Assembly (NCBI GenBank): GCA_965240325.2
Contig: OZ251235.1
Span: 930,001-994,000 of the forward strand
Direction: 5' to 3'
DNA length: 64,000 nucleotides
From: Rebecca billardiae RCC1528
Taxonomy: Eukaryota; Haptophyta
Below the pieces are notes generated by a model. The model ran no database searches and had not been told where the DNA came from. It saw nothing but the letters and a program-made list of their open reading frames with translations. Below, in pieces: positions 1-8,882 of this stretch (its first letter is position 1; the number at the start of each line of letters is the position of its first letter). Position numbers and translations under genes: made by a program.

Positions 1-2
1 TA

Positions 3-518
3 CTCACCGCCATGGCGTCCAACGTTGCCTTCGCCCTGCGCGCCATCCTCGCCAAGGTGTCGATGCGCGCCGCGGCGGACAACAACATGTCCCCCGCCAA
101 CCTCTTTGCCGTCGTGAACACGCTCGCGTTTGCGGTGCTCCTGCCGGTCGCGCTGCTCGTCGAGGCGCGCGGCGCGGGCGCCGGCTGGTCGGAGGCGATT
201 GCAAAGGGCACGACCGCTGGCGACCTGCTCAAGCTGATCATGATCACGGGCGTGACGTACTACCTGTACAACGAGCTTGCGTTCATGTGCCTGGGCGTGG
301 TGCACCCGGTGACGCACGCGGTCGCAAACACCATCAAGCGCGTCGCCGTGATTGCCATCTCGATCATCTACTTCAAGAACCCAGTGACCAAGGAAGGCAT
401 CATCGGCTCGGCGGTCGCCGTCGTTGGCGTGATGCTGTACTCGATCACGCTCAACAACGAGCAGGCGGCCAAGGTGGCGGCGCTGGAGGCAGCCAAGCAG
501 GGCAAGAAGGGCAAGTGA
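3..518 (+). CDS. Triose-phosphate/phosphate translocator family protein, C-terminal part
   Basis: This is the 3' part of a TPT/nucleotide-sugar transporter family gene and is open to the left window edge. The reading frame is already open at base 3, and the residues before the ATG at 12 (LTA-MASNVAFALRAI) fit the family's internal 'SN..fa.R' segment, so that ATG is probably not the true start. Three or four hydrophobic helices follow. The last part holds HPVTHAVANTIKRVAVI and a final helix ending VVGVMLYS, the hallmark C-terminal core of plastid phosphate translocators (antiport of phosphate against triose phosphate, PEP or similar). The tail is Lys-rich (KQGKKGK), as in many plastid-membrane members. 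Substrate and membrane cannot be told from this fragment. The stop is TGA at 516-518. Confidence 0.9.
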   Translation, partial: LTAMASNVAFALRAILAKVSMRAAADNNMSPANLFAVVNTLAFAVLLPVALLVEARGAGAGWSEAIAKGTTAGDLLKLIMITGVTYYLYNELAFMCLGVVHPVTHAVANTIKRVAVIAISIIYFKNPVTKEGIIGSAVAVVGVMLYSITLNNEQAAKVAALEAAKQGKKGK

Positions 519-694
519 TGATTATAATGATGTCGAATATAAGACCGTTGCTGCTTCAGAAGTGTACTATGATACTACAGTATTATAAAGTGATGCTAAT
601 ATCTCGTAGACGTAGTCGTCACATTGTTTATTACTATTACTAACGACAATTCGATCCTGGTTACGATCCGGTAATAAGTCATGGCTATACTAGT

Positions 695-1201
695 GGCTCT
701 GGCTCCGGTTGATCCCTGCCAGTACGTCCGGTCATAGAAACCGGGCGTAGTAACTACCGAAAATATTTTTGAAAATGATCTTCGCATTCCTGCGGCCGAA
801 TGAACGCCCGAAGTGTCCCACAGGGCCTCAAGTAGGGTTGCTATGGATGGCCAATAAGTGCCCAGGGTGTCAGTTTGTGACTACTACTTCAGACTCTATT
901 TTCATAGCTATTTACCCAGTCCGGTGACACATTTCCAATAGCTACGGGTGCATCCGGATCGCTCCCGGACCATGTTCTGACCGGAGTCTGAAATGGGTAA
1001 ATACATAGTAAAAATAGAGTCTGAACTATAGAGGAAGTGCTTGTTGGCCCAATATCGCTCTGAAGTCATATCATCTAATTCTAGGCATCCATTCACCATT
1101 GAGATTTGAGGTCCTCCTGTGCTGTGTGCAGTTTTCACGAGTGACTTCATGAAGGAGCTCACAGTGCCCGTCTCTGGCAGGGGTCAACCGAAGCCAGAGC
1201 C
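695..1201. mobile_element. MITE-like element A, copy 1 (507 bp)
   Basis: Terminal inverted repeats of about 28 bp: the left end reads GGCTCTGGCTCCGGTTGA and the right end is its complement with a few changes (TCAACCGAAGCCAGAGCC). The interior has a further long hairpin: CAGACTCTATTTTCATAGC near 890-908 pairs with an ATAGAGTCTG-ending segment near 1005-1022. A second, similar copy in the opposite orientation lies at 28346-28821, which defines the family. There is no coding capacity. A target-site duplication is not clear at this copy. Confidence 0.8.
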
Positions 1202-2105
1202 AAGTAGTAGTCCGGAGTCCCGGACGGCTGGCGCCGTCGGCGTCGCGGTACGACCCGCCGGGAATCGTTCATTCGTTGACTAAATGACGGCGCCACACGG
1301 CGATTACATCACTCATCAGTATATATACACCAGTGTAGCTAGAGAGTTAGACTAGACACGTCGCGTTATTAATATTAAACTATAGAGAGAGAGAGAGAGC
1401 CTAGAGAGTAGAGAGAGTCGAGAGAGAGACGGATGAGAGAGATCGACACCGTGTCACTCACATTAAATATTATGCTCCTACTAACAATTTATACTAATTA
1501 TACAAGGCGGTAGCTAGTTAAGACTCCGGTTAATTCAGTTTGAGTTACAATATATATATTTCAAAATAAAATTTTCATATATGTAAAATGGCTAACGATT
1601 CCACTAGTGTCATCTCGTCGAAAGTAGTAACGATCTAGCACTATGATAAGTACGTGGCGCAGCCGGGCAGACGGGCGCGGCATCCTGCGTGGCACCGGCC
1701 CGCAGTCGGCGTTCAGCGGATCTCACCGCTGGTCCGCACCCGCATCCGATGATCGATGACACTTGACATCTGCGCGTCAGGCGCAGCCAGCCTGCGTGCT
1801 GCCGCTCGTCGCCGGGAAAATCGGCAGAGCGCATGGGCCGCGAGGCGATGCTCGCTCCCACGGGCGCTCGATTGTGCGGTACAAGTCCGATCCGTGAGCG
1901 CGTGGTCAGCACGCGCTGGGAGCCGGGGCTGTTTGTTGCCGGCGCGTTCCCAAACGAGCAGCAATCGCGGCCAGCCGCCGCCACGTGGCTCAGGCCTCGA
2001 CCAAGCTGCGCTCAAAGCGTCGAGGTCGGTCGAGGAGAGAGGCTGGAGGGCACACACACCGCGGCGACATCCGCCGTCCTTCTTGCTCCGCTTCAGTGCG
2101 GAGGC
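1202..2105. other. Intergenic region with GA-rich microsatellite
   Basis: No supportable gene. A purine-rich GA tract runs from about 1384 to 1445, followed by AT-rich sequence to about 1600. From 1650 onward the sequence is GC-rich, with only antisense or shadow ORFs. It probably includes the 3' untranslated region of the gene ending at 2106. Confidence 0.5.
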
Positions 2106-2836
2106 TCAGCCGAAGATGCCTGATGAAGAGCCCGGTGCGACGCACACGCAGCGGGGCGCGGGGGTGCGTCAAGCGGGGAGGAGGCACGGTGGGCGCACGC
2201 GCGCGATCGATGCGCGCTCCGGCACGTACCGCCGGGGATGCTGCTGACGTTCGTGCGGCTTCCCTGCTTGCGCGGCGCATGGCGCGGCGGCGCGCCGTCG
2301 TCGTTGTTCAGCGCAAAGATCCCGCCGGGCACGGACGACGTGTTCGAGTTCATTTTTGGCTTGTGCGCGGCCATGGGCGGCATGCCCACATCACTTCCAA
2401 TCGGTCCACCCAGCATCGAGGGGGCGTTCGCCGAGGGGCGGGCGGGCATCGCCGCCGGGTCGCGCGGCGTGTTCTCGTTTGAGAAGATGCCGCCCGAGAT
2501 CCCCGAGTTGGCGACCATCGCGGAGGAGTGCCCGTGCTCGCCGAAGAGGTCGCCAGCGAAGCGCTGGCCGTCGAACCCCACGCCATCGATCATGTACACC
2601 GAGAGCAGCAGCTCGAGGTCGCCGCGCGAGAGCTTGGTGCCAACGCGCTCCATCGCCTGTGCAAACTCGTCCGGGCTCAGGATCAGCTGCCCGTTGCTCT
2701 TGTCGAAGTGGTGCAAGATCTTGCGCAGGACGCGATTGGGGCCCTCGCCGCGGCTGCTCTTCGTCTCCAGACGCTCGACGATCATGTCGCACGCGTGCTT
2801 GTGCTGCGCGCGCAGGTCCTCGACGGTTGCCGACAT
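2106..2836 (-). CDS. EF-hand-like protein with C-terminal GGIF repeats
   Basis: Two exons: 2836-2230 and 2119-2106, with a 110 bp intron (GTACG donor, CAG acceptor). Together they give 206 residues. The start is the first Met of the conserved part (MSATVEDLRAQHKHACD). Residues 1-100 form a helical region with a degenerate EF-hand pair (HHFDKSNGQLILSPDEF, then a second loop around YMIDGVGFDGQRF). Only some calcium ligands are present. The C-terminal half is disordered with a repeated motif: SGISGGIFSN, SSVPGGIFAL and, only after splicing, SSIPGGIFG-stop. Splicing completes the third repeat and puts the stop directly after it, which supports the intron. EF-hand plus short GGIF repeats suggests a cytoskeletal or flagellar scaffold, but that is inference. 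Confidence 0.75.
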
Positions 2837-3089
2837 GGTGCTTGCTGCGCGTGGGGGGCGGCGGGGAAAGCAACGCCTGGCGGTTGCGGGACGCGGGTCC
2901 GGCCCTGAGATATTGGCGGCTGTGAGGGAGATTGCGTCCCCTCCGCCAATGGACAGCTCCACTCTTCAAAGTTCTGCCAATTGTCAGTTTCATCAGAAAT
3001 CCAGCTGGGCTCGTCAACCGGCATGAGAACAATTCTATTGCGAATATGGGGGTACCATATTACCGATTTTGGGCAACTGAAAACATGAT

Positions 3090-3335
3090 TCTGCACTTTT
3101 TTGAAAAACGCACTTCAAAAAGTTTCAACTTTTGAAAACCGGATTTAAAACATGTTTTGTTTTGTTTTTGGAAAAGAAGTTTTGCCAAAACGAAACAAAA
3201 ACCGAAAACTTTTTTCAAAACCTGTTTTCAAAACGTGTTTTCAAAAAGTGCAAACCTGTTTTCCCTTTTTCAAAAACGTTTTCACTTTTTGTCTTTTTCC
3301 AAAAAGTGACGCTCGAAAACACACGGTGAACAGAA
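3090..3335. repeat. Left subterminal A/T-rich palindromic array
   Basis: Dense runs of TTTTCAAAA/GTTTTGAAAAC-like units inside the left end of the Tc1/mariner-type element. Each unit is nearly its own complement, so the stretch can fold on itself and can pair with the matching array at the right end. ORFs here (Lys/Phe/Asn-rich) are compositional artefacts. Confidence 0.75.
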
Positions 3336-4524
3336 TGGCGGCCAAATGTTCACTTTAGGGTGCCGCCGCGCGACGCGGGCCGGCGGCCTAGTAAGAACCC
3401 TGAGCCGGCGCGGACGGGCACTGGCAGGTGCGCAACCACCCAACACATGCTCCAGGCACCGCTCACCAGCCCCTCACTTCGTCTCCTCGTCTATTACTGC
3501 CCGCGACACGCGCGAATGTCATCTCAATCGCCCTGGCGTCGCGCGACCGCGCGGCCGCGCGCGCATGCGGTGCGCAGGCGTCAGATGGCGGAGGTGGTGA
3601 TGCGGTGCGACGCGCATGGACGATCTCGCGCAGACGCACCTCGCTCGCAGGCCCGCTGCCACTGGATGCGCCCGGCTGCACCGTCCGTTTGCTGCGCGCA
3701 GTCGCAGCCGGCCGTTCTTGTCGACGGTGTTGGTGCGCTTCTTCATGATCTTCATCTTGCCCACGATCACCTGCTTGGCGGCCTGCTCGACGCGGCCAGC
3801 TCGCGGCATGCTCGTGCCGCGTCTGTTCGAGCTCAGCCCGCCCGCCCGGCACGTGCGGTCGCGGAACGTGTTGCCGATGATCTTGCCGTCGTGCTCCGAC
3901 GCTTGTGTGCTCGCGCGGTGCAGCTCGCCGCCGAGTCGCACGATGGCGCGAAGGGCGATGGCGACGACCACGTGCGGGTGGCACGCGACCGTGCTCGTCC
4001 ACCGCTTGAGCTCACGCACATACGCGCACCTGGCGTTGAGCGCAGCAAGCACCATCACCTTCACCTCCGCGGCGGTCGTCGGACGCCGCCGACGAGTTCG
4101 CGCACCGCCACCAACCACAGTCGGCAGAAGTCCTCACACGTGAGCTGCGGCTGCTGCGGTGCCTGAGCAGCGTTGGCGTAGCCCTCGCACGGCACGTTGG
4201 CGTCACGCGCGTGCTGCATCCTCTGCTGCCCGCCGTCACCGGCGTGGCCCTGGCCCTGGCGGTACCTGGCCGCACGCGGCGCGCACTACGACTCGTCGTG
4301 TCCGCCGACTTTGCGTCTGCCGACGGCTCGGTCCACACTGATCGTCAGCCCTGGGCTCCGCGGCCGTGCAGCGTCACTGCTGTCGTGCGACGATCGCATC
4401 GATATGACTCACAGCGACTCACGCGTACTTGTGTCGTAGTAGTATGGCAGCGTCATGCACGGCATCAGACGACTGATGACGAGGGCTCCTGCCCGAAGCG
4501 CACGGGCCCGCGGAGGCGGATGAA

Positions 4525-5265
4525 TCATGTTAAAAGTCGAAAGACATGATCGGCTCGTCCGGACGCGCGCATCATCACGCTGCTCGTCGCGCCCAGATTC
4601 CGCTGCTCGCCATGATGACGAACGAAGCACGGACTCCTGCAGGCCGATGTGCTCAGCGGCGCGCTTACTGCGTCGGCGACAGGATCCTCCATCAGCTCCC
4701 GCCCCTGGCCCTGTCGCAGCAGGGCACGGCTGAGGGTCACACCCGCTGATGGCCGGGCGAGACCAAGCATCAAGCGCGCACGCATGCGCGGTCGCCGCGG
4801 CGCACTCGCGCGCACCACCGGAACCTCAACGGTCTTCTTGCGCGTCATGCGGATGACCTGCATTGCCCTGCAGACGGTCGGCTCGCTGACGCTCAGGCCA
4901 TACCACAGCGCAAGGCGTGCACACGTTTGCGCCAGCGTGTCTCGCGGGTACATCTTGACGAGTGCTTTCAGCAGGAAGAGCTGGGGCAGGTCGAAGATCG
5001 GCGGGCCAGAGGACGCGACGCCGCCCGACTGCGTGCTCACGATCTGCTGCGTCGCGAGGTACTCCCGCACCCACTTGAACACGGTCGATTTGGCGACGCC
5101 CGTGAGTTGAGCGATCTCGTCGTACGTGCACGACGAGTTGCCCGCGCGCAGTCGGAGGGCAGTCCCCACGACGCGCTGCCGAAGAACCACGTCGTAGCTC
5201 CTACCCTGTCGGTACACGCCGTTGTGCGCGTTGACTGCGATCCGCGGCCGTGGCTCGCGCGGCAT
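4525..5265 (-). pseudogene. Tc1/mariner-like transposase, N-terminal DNA-binding part, decayed C-terminus
   Basis: The start chosen is Met at 5265 (MPREPRPRIAVNAHNG), after the A/T-rich array. Residues 20-65 contain a helix-turn-helix (YDEIAQLTGVAKSTVFKWVR). Residues about 90-145 match the second helical domain typical of IS630/Tc1 transposases (LVKMYPRDTLAQTCARLALW, then GLSVSEPTVCRAM and the usual M-x-R-K-K end). The catalytic DDE/DDD domain should follow, but no aspartate-glutamate signature is readable in any minus-strand frame down to 3350. The frame drifts into low-identity sequence and stops at 4525. Either the gene is broken by mutations or the catalytic domain is too diverged to see. 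The protein would bind the element's inverted repeats. Confidence 0.7.
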
Positions 5266-5329
5266 CTCCTGTCGCCGCCGATTGCCCCGCCGCGCGACGC
5301 GGTGGACAACGGTCTTTCTTTCCTCGCTC

Positions 5330-5560
5330 CAAGAAAACTTTTTCAAAACAAAACTTGTTTTCAAAACACGTTTTGAAAACTTAAGTTTTGTTTTGTTTTT
5401 TTGAAACACGTTTTGAAAACTTGTTTTGAAAACGTTTTTCAAAAAAACAAAGCAAAACAAGTTTTTCGAAAACATTTTTTCAAAAAGATGTTTTGTCCAA
5501 AACATGTTTCAAAAAAGGAAAAAAGATCAAAAAACAAAACAAAACTTGCAAAAACGAAAT
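5330..5560. repeat. Right subterminal A/T-rich palindromic array
   Basis: Counterpart of the array at 3090-3335, with repeated GTTTTGAAAAC-type palindromes upstream of the transposase fragment. It overlaps the region where a transposase promoter should lie. Confidence 0.75.
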
Positions 5561-5589
5561 GCATGTTTTCAGTTGCCCAAAATCGGTAA

Positions 5590-5926
5590 TAATCAAATCG
5601 ACGCAGAAAAGGGAATAATTGCGGAGTCCCGGTGGCGCGGAGCGACCTGGTCCCGGTCGCCCGGCATCGCTGTGGGATTCTGTATGCGCCGCTACTGCTA
5701 GGTGCGTGTCGCCGAGCCTTGGTGAGACTGGTGAATCGTGGTTGCGCGTCCCATGATTCTGACCCATGACACTGCCTAGACGGAGATTCTCAGCCACACC
5801 CATAAAGTGCTCAGCGCCTCGTCGGCCTCCCGATCGGAGGATGGTCGGCCCGGCCGCCGACTGCGGCCCGTTGGCCGTTCCGTCGCGGTCCGACTCTCCC
5901 CTCCCGTGTGCCTGCTGGACAGATCC
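5590..5926. other. Intergenic region, nothing recognised
   Basis: Sequence of ordinary composition between the transposon end and the stop of the next minus-strand gene. No ORF, repeat or RNA gene could be supported. Confidence 0.5.
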
Positions 5927-6253
5927 TTACTCCAAATGCCTTGCGAGCAAGACTTCACGAATGAAGTAGGACTTGGCCTTCTCAGTCCACTTGAACTCGT
6001 CGAGGATGTGCGCGCACGTCACCCGCTCCGTGGCCGTGACACTGGCCCCGTCGAGGACGGCATCCAGGATCTTCTTCGCGTCGTCCTCCGAGATGCGACC
6101 ATCGCCTCGCCCCTCCACGGCGGTCTGCGCGGATTGGAGAATCTGCGCATCCATCTTGACCCCATCCACGACTTTGTAATAGCTGCTGCCCGTACTCAGC
6201 GCCCGGTGCAGCCCACGGCACGAGCGCACGGCCGTCAGCACGCGGCACGCCAT
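5927..6253 (-). CDS. Small conserved protein, putative organelle-targeted
   Basis: Single exon, 108 residues, starting MACRVLTAVRSCRGLHRAL, an Arg-rich and Ser/Leu-rich leader without acidic residues that looks like a mitochondrial or plastid presequence. The mature part starts YYKVVDGVKMDAQIL and contains GRGDGRISEDDAKKILDAV, which resembles a single EF-hand-like loop. It ends WTEKAKSYFIREVLLA. I recall similar short proteins ('DG.rIS..DA..l') in plants and protists but cannot name a function. The frame stays open upstream to 6382, but that part is the dispersed repeat S2, so the Met at 6253 is preferred. Confidence 0.7.
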   Translation of the reverse strand: MACRVLTAVRSCRGLHRALSTGSSYYKVVDGVKMDAQILQSAQTAVEGRGDGRISEDDAKKILDAVLDGASVTATERVTCAHILDEFKWTEKAKSYFIREVLLARHLE

Positions 6254-6299
6254 CGTTCGCGTCTGCTGAATGAATCCCTTATCCCGCCGGGTTCTGTAT

Positions 6300-6350
6300 C
6301 TCGCCTGCCTGAGCTGTGTGCGTCTCTTATTCTTAGTAATATAAACTGTA
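6300..6350 (-). repeat. Dispersed short repeat S2, copy 1
   Basis: About 50 bp upstream of the start at 6253. It shares CTCGCCTGCCTGAGCTGTGT and the following CGTCTCTTATTCTTAGTA with copies at 14410-14466 and 22461-22520. Confidence 0.75.
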
Positions 6351-6487
6351 TGTAGAGTTCTGACAAGTCCGACGAAGATCAATCGTCAATAAAAACAATT
6401 GCTGCGCGCCTACGACTGCGCTCAATATTGCTAATCAAACGGCGGCATCACGTCATTCGTCCGAGGCCGCCTGGTAGCACACAGCGG

Positions 6488-8650
6488 TCAATAGTTGAGC
6501 ATCATGAGGTTTTGCCGCCCGGGCGCGGAGGGCGAGGGCGAGAGATGCATCGAAGCTGGCTGCGACGAGCGCGACGGCGACGACACGCCGCCGGCCGCGA
6601 GCGGACCCTGGCAGCGTCCCTGCGCCCCCGGTCGCGCCGCTGCGCTCATCGACCCGCCGCTCGCCGCCGCCTCAGCACCCCCAGCCGCCGCGCGGCCGCC
6701 AGGCGCGGCGCTCCGCTGGCTCACGGCGCGCTCGACGCGCGCGGTCATCGCCTCGAGCGCCGCCAGCTCGCGCTCGACCGTGCGCTGCAGCGCCTCCGCC
6801 TCGGCGCGCGCCACCTCCTCTGCGGCCGACGGCCCCGGCTTGGGCTTCTCAAGCGCCAGGGCGTGCAGCTCGGCGCGCGCCGCGTCCAGCTCCTGCTGCA
6901 GCGCGCCAGCGCGCGCGGTGGCGGCCTCCGCCTCGGCGTGCGCGCCCTGGAGCTGCGCGCTCAGCTGCGAGACCGTCGCCGCCTCGGCCGCCGCCGCGCT
7001 CGAGATGGCTGCGCGCGTGGAGGCGGGCGCGCGCGGCAGGCGGCAGCGGGGCGGCGCGCCACTCGAGTGAGCGGTGCAATGAGTGCGCGCGCGCGCGTGC
7101 GCGGGGCGCGGGGCGGCGCGCCCGCGCGCACCTGCGCTCGCCCGCCCGACCTCCTGCCCCATGGCCAGCGCGTGCTGCGCCAGCCGCGCGTCCGAGTGCA
7201 GCGCGCCCCAGCGCCGCGCCTTGAGCCCGCCCAGCTGCAGCGCGCCCTCTGAGCCGCCGACCGCGGCAAAAAGACGCAGCAGGGCGGAGGACGACGCCCC
7301 GTCTTCGCGCGCGCCGCCTCCCGCAGCGGCGAGCAGCGCGCCGCCGCCATCGCGCGCGCTGAGCAGCGCGCCGAGCAGCTCGAGCTCCGCCGACGCGTCG
7401 TCGACGCGCGCCTGCCGCTCGCGCTCGAGCGTCGCCGTCAGCTTGCCCGCGTGCTCGCGCGCGAACGCGAGGTGCGCACGCGCGTCTGCAAGGTCGTCGC
7501 GTAGCCGGCGCGCCTCGTCCTCCGCGCGCGCGCGCGGCGTGTGCGCGCGGCCGTGCAGGCCGAGGACGAGCGCGCTGCTCTCGTCGGCTGACGGCGGGTA
7601 CGCCGCGACCGCCGCCGAGGTGCGCCAGCCGCTGAACGCGCGCGCCAACCCGATCAGCTGCGCAGAGTGCGCCGCGTGCACGAGCCGTCGTCCGCGCTCG
7701 GCCAGCGTCCGCTCGCGAGCGAGCGCGCGCGCCTGCTGCGCCTCCGCGGTGAGGACGGAGACGGTGCGCGCGAGGTAGGTCTCGGCGCCGTCCGCGCGCG
7801 CCCCCGAGCCGCCGTGCGCGGCGCTGATCCCCGCCTCCCCGCCGAACCCGCCCCCCTCCTCCTCCTCGCCAGCAGCGTAGGCGCCATCCAGCGTCTCAGA
7901 AAGGGGCAAAGAGCGTGGCCGGCGCGCGGACGCGGCCGGCCACGCGCCCGCGGAGGAGGGGCGCGTGGCGTTCGACGCCGCGGAGGAGGGCACGCCCGCG
8001 TGGGGCGGCGCGCAGGCCGTGCGCGGCGTGCGCAGGGGCGGATGAGCCCCAGCCGACGGCGCGGCGGCGCCGGGCCGCGCCGGCCGCGCGCGCGTCGGCG
8101 TCTGCCGCAGCGCGCGCGGTGGCGCGTGCGTGCGCGCGGCGGCGGCAGCGGCGGCGCCGGCCAGGCCCGCCGGCCTGGCATCGGACAGCGAGACCGTCAG
8201 CGCGTAGCGGCACGTCTCGCGCACGTGGTAGTTGTAGTTGGTCACGCCGATGTACCACGTGCCGGGTGTGAGCAGCCCTGAGTTGGTATCGACGGCGATG
8301 TGGTGGTCGGCGGCGTTGGCGTTGAAGGCCTCCTGGTCCCAGAAGTCGGCGATGATGCGCGAGCGCCGAGGCACGTGCGGCGGGGCGCCGTGCCGCAGCA
8401 TGAGCAGCGGGTCGCCCGACCCCTTGTGCAGGTGCACGACGACCTGGTGCACCGAGCTCGCAATCTCGATGTGGAAGAAGTGGGTGGCGCCGTGCAGGAT
8501 GGCGCCCGAACGAACCTCGCCGGGGTGGATCAGCTGGCTTTGCACCTCACCACGCGTCGGCGAGCCACCGTCGGCGGTTGGCGACAACCCGCCGTCCGCC
8601 TCCATGCCCTTCTGCCGCACGGCCGGCAAGCTCATGAAGCTCGCCGCCAT
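6488..8650 (-). CDS. PPC-like beta-domain protein with long coiled coil
   Basis: Exons 8650-7132 and 7008-6488 flank a 123 bp in-frame GT-AG intron (7131-7009, phase 1), giving 679 residues. The intron is inferred from an Arg/Pro-rich stretch bounded by GCAG/GTGCGC and CGCGCAG. Residues about 45-155 form a beta-rich domain with GSGDPLLMLRHG, an acidic loop and LTPGTWYIGVTNYNY, resembling the pre-peptidase C-terminal (PPC) fold. A Pro/Ala-rich linker follows. From about residue 290 there are Ala/Arg/Glu coiled-coil segments (EAEALQRTVERELAALEAMT near the C-terminus). No signal peptide is seen, so a PPC domain inside the cell would be unusual. It lies head-to-head with the BRCT gene, 232 bp apart. 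Function is unknown. Confidence 0.65.
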   Translation of the reverse strand: MAASFMSLPAVRQKGMEADGGLSPTADGGSPTRGEVQSQLIHPGEVRSGAILHGATHFFHIEIASSVHQVVVHLHKGSGDPLLMLRHGAPPHVPRRSRIIADFWDQEAFNANAADHHIAVDTNSGLLTPGTWYIGVTNYNYHVRETCRYALTVSLSDARPAGLAGAAAAAAARTHAPPRALRQTPTRARPARPGAAAPSAGAHPPLRTPRTACAPPHAGVPSSAASNATRPSSAGAWPAASARRPRSLPLSETLDGAYAAGEEEEGGGFGGEAGISAAHGGSGARADGAETYLARTVSVLTAEAQQARALARERTLAERGRRLVHAAHSAQLIGLARAFSGWRTSAAVAAYPPSADESSALVLGLHGRAHTPRARAEDEARRLRDDLADARAHLAFAREHAGKLTATLERERQARVDDASAELELLGALLSARDGGGALLAAAGGGAREDGASSSALLRLFAAVGGSEGALQLGGLKARRWGALHSDARLAQHALAMGQEVGRASAGARGRAAPRPAHARARTHCTAHSSGAPPRCRLPRAPASTRAAISSAAAAEAATVSQLSAQLQGAHAEAEAATARAGALQQELDAARAELHALALEKPKPGPSAAEEVARAEAEALQRTVERELAALEAMTARVERAVSQRSAAPGGRAAAGGAEAAASGGSMSAAARPGAQGRCQGPLAAGGVSSPSRSSQPASMHLSPSPSAPGRQNLMMLNY

Positions 8651-8882
8651 TGCGATTCGCCTCGGCCGCTGTCAAGTTCGAACCCAGCACCAGCAAAAGG
8701 CCAAAAAGCCCAAAACACTGAAAACAGCCTTGTATGTGTTCAGAAAGTCCGGTAGACCGAGTCCGGGGCTGGTTTCCGCAGGAACTGGTTGGTCGAGCTG
8801 CAAGAGTTCGACCGTTGGCGGGTTGGCGCAGCCGCGGCGGCGGCATCGTCGACTTGAAGAACACGCATCGGGCTGCGGACAG

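Larger units (their letters stand above)
3060..5589. mobile_element. Tc1/mariner (IS630)-superfamily DNA transposon, 2.53 kb
   Basis: Perfect terminal inverted repeats of 27 bp begin TTACCGATTTTGGGCAACTG at 3060 and end with the complement CAGTTGCCCAAAATCGGTAA at 5589. The dinucleotide TA flanks both ends (3058-3059 and 5590-5591), the target duplication expected for this superfamily. A minus-strand transposase fragment lies inside (4525-5265). Subterminal blocks of A/T-rich, self-complementary GTTTTCAAAAC-type repeats occupy about 3090-3330 and 5330-5560. The element sits between two minus-strand genes. Its GC-poor ends contrast sharply with the host genes. Confidence 0.88.

Noticed and set aside
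908-1162. Minus-strand ORF of 84 codons near the left end
   Set aside because: Lies wholly inside MITE A. Copy 2 interrupts the frame, so it is not conserved as protein.
3360-4166. Long plus-strand ORF inside the Tc1/mariner element
   Set aside because: Arg/Ala/His-rich with no domain and antisense to the expected transposase C-terminus; a GC-driven shadow.
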